25,200 bases of DNA from DTU018 sp964618175 (GCA_964618175.1 CAZTZX010000025.1:1-25200); one strand, 5' to 3'; shown: positions 6,881 through 16,400, counted from the first letter of the stretch. The notes: generated from the sequence alone by a model not told the origin. Program-made: numbers and translations.

Positions 6881-8647
6881 GTGACCATAAGCGATAGATT
6901 TATTGCATCTGTGAAGAAGAGCACCAATCTCTGGATAGGCCTATGGGTATTGCTGCTCTTGAATTTGTTGATTATTTTTGTACTAACCAAAATCTTCTCC
7001 TGGATGGTCTTGGTGGTATTTGTTCTGTTGTGGGTTGTAGGTATTATATTCCTTCATAGAATAGCCCATTCCACTCCGGCTGAACCAGATATTGATGCTG
7101 ACTTGCGCTTACGTTTACAAGATTTGATGGAAGAGATCCGGCCATACTGTGAAGAAGTCTTTGACCAAAAGGTGAATGGATTTCTGGACCCCATAGAACA
7201 AGACTATCAGCAAAGATTCAGTATGGGGTTGTCCTGGTTATGGGAAAAAGTTAGTGACTTCTATGTGCAAGTAGAACACAGTGCCCAGGAAGGACGCTCC
7301 ATTTTTCAGCTTATTGATGCGTCGAATGAAGACAAGATGAAAATTATCGAGCGATTGCAGGAAGGTGCTCATCAGGTTTTGACCGTCATGGAGGATGTAC
7401 AAAGGCGCCGCTTTGATGATGAAGACGAAATTCGGAAACGGCTTCAAACCAAGACCAGCGACTTTCGCAATAGTATGCTGCGGGAAAAGCAATACTTCTA
7501 TGAGTATGTTTATAAAATGCTGCTTGAACAAGCCCGCTCTCAAGGCATAGAAGCGGAAATGGCAGAACACTTGAGCCCGGTGCGACTAGGACAACAGTTT
7601 GGTGTAGTTGTGGAGAGGTCTTTAGAAAGCCGGGTGGTTGATTTTCACAACTCTTTGTTAGATGACTTGGAGGACTTTTCCGCTGATGTAGTGGGACGTT
7701 TTCAAAGGTCTACCGCTCAGGTATTTAATCATTTCCGTGATATGAAAAGCCTGCTGACCAGATTGAACGAAATGTCCGGTAATACTTCTGGACTGGCAGC
7801 CCGCAGGTTGGATGAGTATTTGCTGCAAATAAGTCAGCTGGAGGAGCAAGCCGGCGAGACATTAGTAAGTTTGGCCTGGCAGGATATAATAGTGGAGAAA
7901 CGCTGGGATGAGATCCAAGAACAGCTGTTTTTCATTAAAGATCAAGTTGTACAAAGCGTAGGTGAAGACTCACTGGAGTACATCGAGGGAGCCTTGAACG
8001 AGGCTATTCCGGGATTATCCGCCATGCCCCGGGATGCTGCCAGTGCCCTATTCTATAAAGCTTTGCTCGATGCTGAATTGATCTATCATGTTTATACAGA
8101 AAATAATCTAACCCAGGTGTTGAACGATGGAGTATTCAGCCTGTTACAGTTTGTGCGACCTTTGGAACTTCAAGCCGCTAACACTATTCGCCTGACTGAT
8201 CAGAATCTGAATCGGCTGAGAAAAAGAAAAGCACTGGTTAAAGAAGGTAGCTTTCAGGCGTTGTTTGAACGAGTATATGGGGCTGTAGAGCAACACCAGC
8301 CCTTATCAGCCCATTTACTAGAGGGAGTCTTCCCCCTGAAATTCCAGCAGTTTGCCAGCAATCCCTATCTCAAGAATACCCCGGACAACTTGAATCAGGC
8401 TGCCTGGATGATGTTTGATTATGCCATAGATAATGAAAACCTACCGGAAGACATCTATCTGTTGGTAGGATTACTGTTGGTCGTTCATCAGATTCGTGAC
8501 CAATATATCCAGCCATTTAATAGCATGCCAGTAGGAGTAAAAGACCCCGAGGAAGTCCATACTACCAGGGCGGTTACCTATCAAGCCCTAGCCATCCTTT
8601 TACAGAACGATTTTACCGGTCTAAAGGGAGACAGGGCTGAGAGATAA
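6881..8647 (+). CDS. Hypothetical two-TM protein with long helical cytoplasmic domain
   Basis: I do not recognise this 588-residue protein. Two hydrophobic helices sit at about residues 17-39 and 41-64 with a very short turn between, so both ends are probably cytoplasmic. The rest is polar and almost wholly helical, with heptad-like stretches around 65-340. Near residues 328-346, LAWQDIIVEKRWDEIQEQL has the local shape of a CheZ- or MCP-type four-helix signalling bundle (a Q-D pair followed by a spaced hydrophobic heptad), but that likeness is weak. The start is GTG at 6881, with GAGGTG at 6870-6875. It is followed 66 bases later by a rhomboid protease gene. A membrane-tethered scaffold or signalling role is possible but not shown. 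Confidence 0.75.
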   Translation: MTISDRFIASVKKSTNLWIGLWVLLLLNLLIIFVLTKIFSWMVLVVFVLLWVVGIIFLHRIAHSTPAEPDIDADLRLRLQDLMEEIRPYCEEVFDQKVNGFLDPIEQDYQQRFSMGLSWLWEKVSDFYVQVEHSAQEGRSIFQLIDASNEDKMKIIERLQEGAHQVLTVMEDVQRRRFDDEDEIRKRLQTKTSDFRNSMLREKQYFYEYVYKMLLEQARSQGIEAEMAEHLSPVRLGQQFGVVVERSLESRVVDFHNSLLDDLEDFSADVVGRFQRSTAQVFNHFRDMKSLLTRLNEMSGNTSGLAARRLDEYLLQISQLEEQAGETLVSLAWQDIIVEKRWDEIQEQLFFIKDQVVQSVGEDSLEYIEGALNEAIPGLSAMPRDAASALFYKALLDAELIYHVYTENNLTQVLNDGVFSLLQFVRPLELQAANTIRLTDQNLNRLRKRKALVKEGSFQALFERVYGAVEQHQPLSAHLLEGVFPLKFQQFASNPYLKNTPDNLNQAAWMMFDYAIDNENLPEDIYLLVGLLLVVHQIRDQYIQPFNSMPVGVKDPEEVHTTRAVTYQALAILLQNDFTGLKGDRAER

Positions 8648-8713
8648 GTAAGACATTAGGCTATCTTTCGGGGGATATAATATTTACCAGCTAATATAGC
8701 AAAGGAGAATAAT

Positions 8714-9382
8714 ATGTTTCCTCTTCGGGACAGTACTCCCAGCCACCACTTTCCCTTAGTTACAATTCTGCTTATACTTACCAATACATTGGTTTTTATA
8801 TATACCGTCTCCCAGGGAACGTACGGCATGGAAGAAATATTCTATACCTTTGGGCTGGTTCCAGCTTATTATTCCCAGCCTTACGGCGCACCGATTGGCT
8901 ACCTGTCTTTTATTACTTCGACATTCATGCATGGCGGCTGGATGCATCTTATCGGCAATATGTGGATACTGTGGTTATTTGGCGACAATGTTGAAGACCA
9001 TATGGGGTCAGGCCGTTTTTTACTATTCTATCTGGTGTGCGGTATAGCAGCAGGATTGGCCCATTATTTTGTTAACTCCACCTCATCAATACCAGTTGTA
9101 GGCGCCTCAGGAGCGGTAGCTGGGGTAATGGGAGCTTATTTTTTGATGTTTCGCCATGCCCGTATACTCACCTATATACCGCCCTTTTTTCTATTCACTG
9201 TACCAGCCTGGGTCTACCTGGGATTCTGGGGTGTTTCTCAATTATGGAGCGGAGCTACTGAGTTAGCTTTTAACAGTTATGGGCAAATTGCCTTTTGGGC
9301 TCACATTGGCGGCTTCGCAGCCGGAATGACCCTTTATTCGTTTTTTGTTAAGAAGGACAGAATTGAGCAAATTCCCGAATGA
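8714..9382 (+). CDS. Rhomboid family intramembrane serine protease
   Basis: Rhomboids cut membrane proteins within the bilayer using a Ser-His dyad. This 222-residue protein has six hydrophobic segments, the L1-loop/TM2 motif HGGWMHLIGNMWILWLFGD (~73-91), the catalytic serine in VVGASGAVAG (Ser132) and the catalytic histidine in FWAHIGGFAAGM (His197). It is the minimal six-TM bacterial form with a short basic C-terminus and no extra cytoplasmic domain. The ATG at 8714 follows AAAGGAG (8701-8707). A TATAAT at 8676-8681 upstream could be a -10 box, but the -35 region is poor. The substrate is unknown; the neighbouring two-TM protein is a possible partner on position alone. Confidence 0.93.
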   Translation: MFPLRDSTPSHHFPLVTILLILTNTLVFIYTVSQGTYGMEEIFYTFGLVPAYYSQPYGAPIGYLSFITSTFMHGGWMHLIGNMWILWLFGDNVEDHMGSGRFLLFYLVCGIAAGLAHYFVNSTSSIPVVGASGAVAGVMGAYFLMFRHARILTYIPPFFLFTVPAWVYLGFWGVSQLWSGATELAFNSYGQIAFWAHIGGFAAGMTLYSFFVKKDRIEQIPE

Positions 9383-9442
9383 TCTGAAACTCCAGTAATG
9401 ATTGGACGGTATAAAATCCATTCGGCGCCGGAACATGTTTAC

Positions 9443-10594
9443 TTACTGCATCTGTGTCCCCCGCAACAAAAGATCCAGTTCTTCGCTGGCTAGCAGTCCT
9501 TGTTCACTGCTGTTTTGCAGAAAATAGATGGTATTTTCAATTCTCTCTTGGCTGGCCTTGATCTCATGCCAATGTTGTTCTTCTTCGTAGAGGTTCATGC
9601 ATTCCTGTAGGTCACTAGCACGGCCGGTTTCCAAAAAATAACGAAACATTTCCAAGGTCTTTTTATCCTGATAATCAGAATGAACAGCAGATTTATCCAA
9701 AATACTGTTATACAGATCCAGCGCATGACTGGCTCTTCTCATTTTGGCTTCCGCTTCATCTATATCATTAAAACAGCGATCATACAAAGCCTGATGGCAT
9801 GCTGCCCAATTTTCCAGCAATCGCTTGTAGCGATCACAGGCTTTTTCGTATTCCCGATAGCGGATAAAGTACACTTTAACATCGTAGTTGTAGCGATTGC
9901 CTTCCTGCTCCTGCTTTTTCCTCATGGAACGGGCCCGGGAAAAAGGTATTAAATTATCGAGGCGCCGTTCCTCTACATCCTTGACCGGCTTATCAGGAAT
10001 CTCATCAGGCTCGCAAGGGGCCAGGTTCTCCTGTTCTACTATGGCATAACGCTGTTCCAAAAGCTTGCGCAAATAGTTGGTGTGCCGATTGATCTGCTCA
10101 ATTTCCTGCAGAGATAGGATAGACATATCCAATTCGCGAATCAAGTCGGGGGTAGACTTTTTGCCTTTACGGGCTTTGGCGTACTGCTGCAGTTCCTTAT
10201 TTAGTATGGCCGGTCGGCTTAGATTATTGAGTAGTTCCAGGTCAAAAGCAGTTAAAACATGTTCGGGGTCAGCCGGTTCTTTGCAAAAATAGAAACGGGT
10301 ATTGGTTTCCGGGTAGTAATACGGCCCAATAGTTTTCAGGTAGGGATTATTAACAAATGACTGCAGATCTGATTCCGCTTCTAATTGATCATCAATCAGA
10401 TTAAGCCATACCCGTGCCATATCTGATAGAGCCGAATCATCAAAAGAGATCTGCTGTAGAGTAAGGTAAACTTCGTTAGTAATGCGCACTGCTCCGTTGT
10501 AGTAATAAAATAAAACTTGACGGGGAAGAGCATTCAGGAGTACTGATGAATCAAGATGATCTGGGTTCTCCTTGTTTAAGAAGGGGTAAAACAT
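9443..10594 (-). CDS. Hypothetical helical protein (383 aa)
   Basis: I do not recognise this protein. It has no signal or membrane segment. The N-terminal ~120 residues look alpha/beta and aromatic-rich (VLFYYYNGAVRITNEVYLTL, GPYYYPETNTRFYFC); the remainder is charged and helical, probably coiled coil, with strongly charged segments near 195-235 and 240-345. The ATG at 10594 has AAAGGAGG close upstream on the complement (10604-10611 region), so translation looks efficient. It runs opposite to both neighbours, convergent with the rhomboid gene and divergent from the AhpD-like gene, so it is probably its own transcription unit. A TTAGCA/16/TATAGA pair upstream on the complement could be its promoter (weak). 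Confidence 0.8.
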   Translation of the reverse strand: MFYPFLNKENPDHLDSSVLLNALPRQVLFYYYNGAVRITNEVYLTLQQISFDDSALSDMARVWLNLIDDQLEAESDLQSFVNNPYLKTIGPYYYPETNTRFYFCKEPADPEHVLTAFDLELLNNLSRPAILNKELQQYAKARKGKKSTPDLIRELDMSILSLQEIEQINRHTNYLRKLLEQRYAIVEQENLAPCEPDEIPDKPVKDVEERRLDNLIPFSRARSMRKKQEQEGNRYNYDVKVYFIRYREYEKACDRYKRLLENWAACHQALYDRCFNDIDEAEAKMRRASHALDLYNSILDKSAVHSDYQDKKTLEMFRYFLETGRASDLQECMNLYEEEQHWHEIKASQERIENTIYFLQNSSEQGLLASEELDLLLRGTQMQ

Positions 10595-10710
10595 TAAAAT
10601 CCTCCTTTTAAAGACTACAGGTTCGTATCAATAATTTCTATAAAATACCAATAATTCCTGCTAAAGGGAAAAATAAATTTCACCATTAGTCCTTTGCAAA
10701 AGGAGCGGCT

Positions 10711-10738
10711 TTATTTTCCGGCTATAATTACCTATAAT
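10711..10738 (+). promoter_or_regulatory. Possible promoter for the AhpD-like gene
   Basis: Two TATAAT hexamers lie at 10723-10728 and 10733-10738, 25-35 bases before the start codon. The second has TTATTT at 10711-10716 with a 16-base spacer. TTGCAA at 10694-10699 is a better -35 sequence but is 23 bases from the first TATAAT, too far. Low certainty on which pair is used. Confidence 0.3.
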
Positions 10739-10762
10739 AGGTTAGTAAAAGGAGGAGAAAGC

Positions 10763-11065
10763 ATGGCCAATCTACCCTGGTTCGCAGAGAAAATGTCTGA
10801 GTATGATCCTGCCTATCATAAGATGCTGGAACAGATGGCCTCAACCGCCTTATCCCCATCTGCTCTGGATAAAAAGACCATGTTGTTAATATTGGTAGCC
10901 TTGGATGCCCTCAAAGGGGCCGGACAAGGAGTCAAAGTACTGGCCGATCAGGCTCGGCAGGCAGGCGCCAGCGAAGACGAAATCAAGGAAGCGTTAAGAC
11001 TGGCGTATTATGTCAGCGGAATGAACACGGTCAAAGCCTCACTGCAGGCTTTTAGTGAAAAATAA
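10763..11065 (+). CDS. Carboxymuconolactone decarboxylase/AhpD-like protein without cysteines
   Basis: A 100-residue all-helical protein with the CMD/AhpD-like core: KKTMLLILVALDALKG, then VLADQARQAGASEDEIKEALRLAYYVSG. In redox-active family members a CxxC(xxH) motif sits before the ARQAGAS-type segment. Here that stretch reads KGAGQGV, and the whole protein has no cysteine, so it cannot act as a thiol peroxidase partner of the AhpD kind. Its role may be structural or a non-redox reaction; the true function is unknown. The ATG at 10763 follows AAAAGGAGGAG (10747-10757); an in-frame ATG at 10694 would place this site inside the gene. It lies 75 bases before a HAD phosphatase on the same strand. 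Confidence 0.75.
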   Translation: MANLPWFAEKMSEYDPAYHKMLEQMASTALSPSALDKKTMLLILVALDALKGAGQGVKVLADQARQAGASEDEIKEALRLAYYVSGMNTVKASLQAFSEK

Positions 11066-11080
11066 GTGATTTGATAAAAG

Positions 11081-11114
11081 GTGATTTTGCATAAATTCTA
11101 ATTATGCAAAACAC
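11081..11114 (+). other. Inverted repeat between AhpD-like and HAD genes
   Basis: TTTTGCATAA (11085-11094) and TTATGCAAAA (11102-11111) are exact complements around a 7-base loop. GTG (11081-11083) and CAC (11112-11114) extend the stem after one bulged A. No U tract follows, so it is not a standard terminator. It could be an operator, or a hairpin that sets the ratio of the two products. Confidence 0.45.
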
Positions 11115-11140
11115 TCAAATTAAATTTTAGGAGTAAAAAC

Positions 11141-11848
11141 ATGTTTAAAGCGGTTCTATTTGACTTAGATGGTACCTTGTTGGATATAGATATGGATTAC
11201 TTTATACCTCAATATTTTCGCAAGATGGTCATTATGGCGCGAGAAGCCGGGTATTCGGTGGCAGATCAATTAGTGGAACAGGTTTGGCAATCCACTGGTG
11301 CTATGATTGCCAATCGTGATTCCCAGTTGCTCAATGAAGAGGTATTTACTGAGAATTTTTACCGGAACTGGCCCATTTCCCGTGAAGATTTTGAACCCTT
11401 TTTCGAACGCTTCTATGACCAAGGGTTTCCCGAACTACAAAAACATAGTCGCCCATTTCCGGGTATTCCGGAAATGATGCAGCAGGTGTTTGAACGGGGC
11501 TTGAAAGTGGTGGTAGCTACTAATGCGGTGTTTCCGATGACAGCTCTGCAGCAGCGGCTTGATTGGGCGGGTGTAGGCCATTTTGATTATGAATTGATAA
11601 CCTCCTATGAAGTAATGCATTTTTGTAAACCGCATCCGGAATATTACCAGGAAATAGCTGGCAACCTAGGAGTGAAACCGGAAGAATGTCTTATGGTGGG
11701 CAATGATATAGGTGAAGATCTGCCGGCGGGAACTATAGGTATGAAGACTTTTCTAGTTGAAGATATGTTAATAAACAAGGGACAAGATCTAACTCCTGAC
11801 TGGCGGGGACATCTGCCTGACCTTTACAGATTCATGGGACAATTATGA
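11141..11848 (+). CDS. HAD-superfamily hydrolase (phosphatase-like)
   Basis: This 235-residue protein carries all four HAD motifs: motif I FDLDGTLLDID with nucleophile Asp8 and Asp10; motif II VVATNAVFP; motif III lysine in HFCKPHPEYY; and motif IV MVGNDIGEDLPAG with the metal-binding aspartates. Between motifs I and II a helical cap (~15-95) marks it as subfamily I. It is a cytosolic phosphohydrolase, perhaps phosphoglycolate phosphatase-like, but the substrate cannot be told from the sequence; residue 2 of the variable N/T in motif II is the less common Asn. The ATG at 11141 follows TAGGAG (11128-11133). Confidence 0.9.
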   Translation: MFKAVLFDLDGTLLDIDMDYFIPQYFRKMVIMAREAGYSVADQLVEQVWQSTGAMIANRDSQLLNEEVFTENFYRNWPISREDFEPFFERFYDQGFPELQKHSRPFPGIPEMMQQVFERGLKVVVATNAVFPMTALQQRLDWAGVGHFDYELITSYEVMHFCKPHPEYYQEIAGNLGVKPEECLMVGNDIGEDLPAGTIGMKTFLVEDMLINKGQDLTPDWRGHLPDLYRFMGQL

Positions 11849-11936
11849 TCCATGTCCATCCGTTATTTGCCGGACATAATCTACCCCTTGCCCGGGTAAT
11901 CTTTTAACAAAAGTCACCCTGGGCGGAGGTGGTAAA

Positions 11937-12137
11937 ATGTCGCAGCAAAAAACCCGGGACAAGAAAAAGAAATTCCTGACCGAGTACGATCTCTTAAAGA
12001 TGGAAATTGCCAAAGAATTAGGACTGTGGGAGCAAATAGAAAAAGAAGGCTGGGAATCGCTTAGTAATGCAGCTTGTGGCCGTGTAGGTGGGATCATGAG
12101 TAGGCGGATGAGAGAAAAGCGCCAGCAATCTGAGTAG
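11937..12137 (+). CDS. Small acid-soluble spore protein, alpha/beta type
   Basis: SASPs coat and protect DNA in dormant spores. This 66-residue protein shows both family blocks: LLKMEIAKELGLWEQIEKEGW, the first helix with the germination-protease-type E-I-A-like region, and AACGRVGGIMSRRMREK, the G-R-x-G-G DNA-binding turn and second helix. It carries a very basic N-terminus (TRDKKKKF), an addition common in clostridial versions. The ATG at 11937 has GGAGGT at 11925-11930. It lies 88 bases after the HAD gene. CATAATC at 11875-11881 could be a forespore sigma factor -10, but I cannot see a convincing -35. Its presence implies the organism can form spores. Confidence 0.85.
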   Translation: MSQQKTRDKKKKFLTEYDLLKMEIAKELGLWEQIEKEGWESLSNAACGRVGGIMSRRMREKRQQSE

Positions 12138-12152
12138 AAAGCCTGGCATGGA

Positions 12153-12183
12153 TTGCCAAAGAATCAACCAGTTAATGTATAAT
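12153..12183 (+). promoter_or_regulatory. Possible promoter for the TOBE regulator gene
   Basis: TTGCCA (12153-12158) and TATAAT (12178-12183), with a long 19-base spacer; 33 bases lie between the -10 and the preferred GTG start. Confidence 0.4.
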
Positions 12184-12215
12184 AAGAGAAATCAATGTTT
12201 AATGGGGTGGGTCTA

Positions 12216-12737
12216 GTGGCTCAAGAAAAATCTTATACTCCCGATGAAGTGGCAGAACTACTGAAGATTTCTAAATATACCGTCTATGAAATGGTTAAAA
12301 GAGGAGATTTATCGGCCTACCGTATCGGGCGTAAGTTGAGATTCCAGGAGTCGGATATTGAAGAATATATAAAAAGAGCCAAAGGAATGGATAATGTTTA
12401 TACTGGTGTTGTAGTGAACAAGGACGGAGAGAAATCTTTCCAAACAGGCCCTGTGTCAATCAGACTGGTGACGGAGATCGAAGGCGATGCACGGGTAATG
12501 ATTGAACCGGATGATATTATTCTTGCCAAGAATATAGTCAAAAGCAGTGCGCGTAATGTTTTAAAGGGAAAGATCGAAACCGTTGAAGATCGTGGTTCTT
12601 TGTTTAAAATAGGGATCAAGGTTGGGATAATGCTTTATGCAATTATTACTCGCTCCTCCTATTTAGACATGAAAATAGCACCGGGCGATTCTGTTTACGC
12701 AATTTTCAAGAGCACCTCAGTACGGGTGCTATCGTAA
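12216..12737 (+). CDS. Excisionase-type HTH regulator with C-terminal TOBE (molybdate-binding) domain
   Basis: A 173-residue putative transcription regulator. Residues ~1-55 form a helix-turn-helix of the MerR/excisionase type (YTPDEVAELLKISKYTVYEMVKRGDL, then AYRIGRKLRF). Residues ~105-173 form a Mop/TOBE domain (ARNVLKGKIETVEDRGSLFKIGI, then IAPGDSVYAIFKSTSVRVL), the fold that binds molybdate or tungstate. This suggests metal-responsive control of molybdenum or tungsten genes, but no mod/wtp transporter is in the window. The middle region (~58-100) is unassigned. I prefer the GTG at 12216, with GGGGTGGG at 12204-12211; ATG at 12195 would add seven residues with a weaker site. The transcript ends at the terminator at 12751-12790. 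Confidence 0.83.
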   Translation: MAQEKSYTPDEVAELLKISKYTVYEMVKRGDLSAYRIGRKLRFQESDIEEYIKRAKGMDNVYTGVVVNKDGEKSFQTGPVSIRLVTEIEGDARVMIEPDDIILAKNIVKSSARNVLKGKIETVEDRGSLFKIGIKVGIMLYAIITRSSYLDMKIAPGDSVYAIFKSTSVRVLS

Positions 12738-12750
12738 TACTTTCCATAAG

Positions 12751-12790
12751 GAAGACAAGGGGACAATGCCTTGTCTTCTTTTGATTTTGT
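12751..12790 (+). terminator. Intrinsic terminator after the TOBE regulator
   Basis: GAAGACAAGG (12751-12760) and CCTTGTCTTC (12769-12778) form a 10-bp stem with an 8-base loop, followed by TTTTGATTTT. The TTGTCTTCT of the 3' arm is repeated at 12787-12795, so a second, shifted stem is also possible. Confidence 0.85.
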
Positions 12791-12846
12791 CTTCTATCCG
12801 TCCCCCCTGGCTCCTCGAGGATACTAGTTTTTAGGAGAGGGATAAA

Positions 12847-13323
12847 ATGCGAGATATTGACCGTGTACAAGCCTATTTGCGGCAACGTATGCCGCATCTG
12901 CATGCTATTGAATTTGAACAGGATACCAGTACCTCAGCCTTGGCGGCAGCTGCTTTAGGCACCGAGGTGGGGCAAATTGCGAAGTCTATGCTCTTTAAGA
13001 CTAAGACCGGGGGATACTATCTAGTAGTTTCCGCTGGTGATGTGCGTATGGATACCAAAGCACTGCGTGATCTGGTCGGTTCCAAAGTACGAATGGCCAA
13101 CTCGGAAGAAGTGCTGGAGATTACCGGTTTCCCGGTGGGGGGAGTATGTCCTTTTGACCTAAAAGTGGATGTGCCCATTTATCTGGATGAAAGCCTGAAA
13201 AGATATGAAGTTGTCTACGCTGCTGCCGGTACGGCCAATTCTGCTTTGCCGATAACCTATGCTGAATTAATGGAAATTACTAATGGAAAGTCCTGCGACG
13301 TTTCCATTCTCACTGAGCCTTAA
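12847..13323 (+). CDS. YbaK/ProX family aminoacyl-tRNA deacylase
   Basis: A 158-residue stand-alone editing protein of the YbaK/EbsC/INS-domain group, which hydrolyses wrongly charged tRNAs such as Cys- or Ala-tRNA(Pro). The family features are visible: an N-terminal segment ending FEQDTSTSALAAAALGTEVGQIAKSMLFK with the conserved catalytic-type lysine in AKSMLFK, then YYLVVSAGDVRMDTKALRD, and GFPVGGVCPFDLK near residue 97, the G-x-x-P-G/C-G-P block. The exact tRNA cannot be told. The ATG at 12847 follows TTAGGAGAGGG (12831-12841). Confidence 0.88.
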   Translation: MRDIDRVQAYLRQRMPHLHAIEFEQDTSTSALAAAALGTEVGQIAKSMLFKTKTGGYYLVVSAGDVRMDTKALRDLVGSKVRMANSEEVLEITGFPVGGVCPFDLKVDVPIYLDESLKRYEVVYAAAGTANSALPITYAELMEITNGKSCDVSILTEP

Positions 13324-13431
13324 GGAACAACTTGCGCTATAATCTCCTTTACCCGTCCTCCTATTTGCCACTCAAAATTGATCACCTTGTAAGTATACCT
13401 AGATAGAATTCACGCCGTAATAATAAGTAAT

Positions 13432-13440
13432 TGCTATAAT
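13432..13440 (+). promoter_or_regulatory. Possible extended -10 promoter for the dnaE operon
   Basis: TGCTATAAT (13432-13440) is a TGnTATAAT extended -10 element 45 bases before the dnaE start. No good -35 hexamer is visible 17 bases upstream, which extended -10 promoters do not need. Confidence 0.4.
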
Positions 13441-13485
13441 AGAATAAGCTAACTGGTGCACTGAACTTCTTTAAGGGAGCAGGAT

Positions 13486-16400
13486 ATGAATGAATTTGAT
13501 ACTTCCAATGGGACATTGAATTTTGTCCACCTCCATAATCATACCGAATACAGCCTATTGGACGGGGCTTGCCGCCTGAAAGACTTGGTATCTCAAGCCA
13601 AGAGCCTGGGGATGCCGGCGGTAGCTATTACCGATCATGGTGTACTGTACGGAGTGATCGATTTTTACCGAGAAGCCAAAAAGCAAGGTGTCAAACCCAT
13701 CATTGGCTGCGAGGTTTATGTGGCCCCACGCAGCCGCTTGGATCGAGAAGCACGCATTGATGACAAATTGCATCATCTGACTTTGCTATGCCAGAATGAA
13801 ATTGGCTACCGCAATCTGGTTCAATTGGTCAGCCGGGCTTTTTTAGAGGGGTTTTACTATAAACCGCGGGTAGATCGAGAATTACTCAGTATGTATCATG
13901 AGGGACTTATTGCTCTGTCAGGTTGTGTAGCCGGCGAGATCCCCCGGCTCATTTTGGCCGGGCGAACTGAGGAAGCTGAGCAAGCTGCCTATTTCTACCG
14001 TGACCTATTTGGCCAGGACAACTATTATTTGGAGATACAGAATCACGGTATGCCTGAGGAAAAGAAGGTTTGTCAGGCCTTATATGCCTTGAGTGATAAG
14101 ACGGGGATACCTCTGGTAGCCGCCAATGATCTGCATTATATAAAACGGGAAGATGCGCCGGTACATGATGTATTGCTGTGTATTCAAACTGCATCGGTGA
14201 TAAATGATGAACAGCGCATGCGTTTTCCAGGCAGTGAGTTTTACTTAAAAACTGCCTCGGAAATGGAGGCTCTGTTTCCCGATCATCCTGAAGCACTGCA
14301 AAACACCTTGAAAATTGCGGAACGCTGCCAGGTCGACTTTGAATTCGGCCATTTTCATCTACCCCGCTTTGATCTGCCGGCCGGTTATTCAGCAGAATCT
14401 TATCTGGATGAACTGGTAAAGAAGCGTTTTACTGAACGCTATCCCCAGGCGGAAGATCATGTAGTACAGCGCTTGGAGTATGAACTGAATACCATAAAAC
14501 AAATGGGCTTTGCTGGTTATTTTCTCATCGTGCAGGATTTAGTTTATTGGGCCAAGACTCATGGGGTGCCGGTAGGACCGGGACGTGGGTCTGCTGCCGG
14601 CAGTCTTGTCTCCTATGTGTTGGGTATCACTACTATAGATCCCCTGGCTTACAATTTGTTGTTTGAACGGTTTCTGAATCCGGAACGGGTCAGCATGCCT
14701 GATATTGATATTGATTTTTGCTTTGAAAAACGTGACCGGGTCATTGAATACATAATAGAGAAATACGGGGCTGATCGAGTAGCCCAGATCATAACTTTTG
14801 GTACTATGGCGGCCCGGGCAGCCATTCGCGATGTCGGCCGAGTCTTGGATGTTCCTTATGGGGAAGTGGATCGTATCGCCAAGATGGTTCCGGCGGAACT
14901 AGGGGTGACCATTGACCGGGCTCTGGAAGTCTCACCTGAACTGATACAGGCTTACGAAAACGACTACAATACGCGCCGTATCATTGACTTTGCCCGAGCT
15001 ATCGAAGGCATGCCCCGCCACGCTTCCATTCATGCGGCGGGAGTAGTTATTGGTGCCCAACCGCTGCAAAAGCTGCTGCCCCTACAGAGAACTGCTGATG
15101 GTAATGTTATTACCCAGTTTACCAAGGAGACGGTCGAAGATATCGGGCTGTTGAAAATGGACATACTTGGTCTGCGTACCTTGACAGTCATAAGCCGAGC
15201 CGTCGAGATAATTGCTAAAACCCGTGCTATAAACATAGATATTGATCAACTGCCTCTGGACGATGATGCCGTATACCAACTGTTATCCGACGGAAATACT
15301 ATTGGTGTATTTCAGCTGGAAAGTGACGGTATGCGCCGTATACTGTGTGAGTTAAAGCCCTACCGTTTTGAAGACATCATTGCCATAAACGCCCTGTACC
15401 GTCCCGGACCACTGGGCAGTGGCATGGTAGAAGATTTCATCAACTGCAAGCATGGGCGTCAGACCATTGATTATCCCACCCCCCAGCTGGAACCAATACT
15501 CAAGGACACTTACGGAGTAATTCTCTATCAGGAACAAGTTATGCAGATAGCCAGTAACCTAGCAGATTTCTCAATGGGAGAAGCCGATGTTCTCCGCCGC
15601 GCTATGGGCAAAAAGAAGCCGGAAGAGCTAGCGGCTCAGCGTGACAAATTTGTGACCGGGGCAGCGCTTAATGAAATAGGAGAGGCAACTGCGGCTCACT
15701 TATTTGATTTGATGGAGAGCTTTGCCGGTTACGGATTCAATAAGAGCCATGCGGCTGCTTATGCTTTGATTTCATACCAGACGGCCTATTTGAAGGCCCA
15801 TTACCCAATGGAATACATGTGCGCGTTTTTAAGCAGTGTCATCGACCATCAAGACAGAGTAGTTTTTTATATCAAAGAGTGTCAAAGACTAGGTATAGCG
15901 ATACTGCCACCCGACATCAATGAGAGTTTTGAGAACTTTACTGCTGCCAAAGAGGGCATCCGCTTTGGGCTGGGAGCTATAAAAAATGTGGGTATCGGAG
16001 CAGTACGTACTATTGTTCAAGCTCGCAAGGAAGGGAATTTTACCTCTCTGTTTGATTTTTGCTGCCGGGTAGATACCGGTCAAATCAATAAACGTATTTT
16101 GGAAAACCTAATAGTGGCAGGCTGTTTTGATTCCCTGGGGATAACGCGTAAACAGGCCCTGTCGATCATGGAACAATGTGTTGATCTGGCGGTTCAGATC
16201 CACCGTTCCCAGGAAAGCCAGCAAGCCTCTCTGTTTGGCGATACTATGAGCCTGGTAGAGGAACCAGTTATCCGTATTAAAGGTGAAATCCCTCAACGGG
16301 AGCGGTTGGCCCGGGAAAAGGAAGTGTTAGGATTTTATGTATCGGAAAATCCATTGGATCAGTACCGAGATTTGCTACCTTTCCTTACCACTCATCAAAT

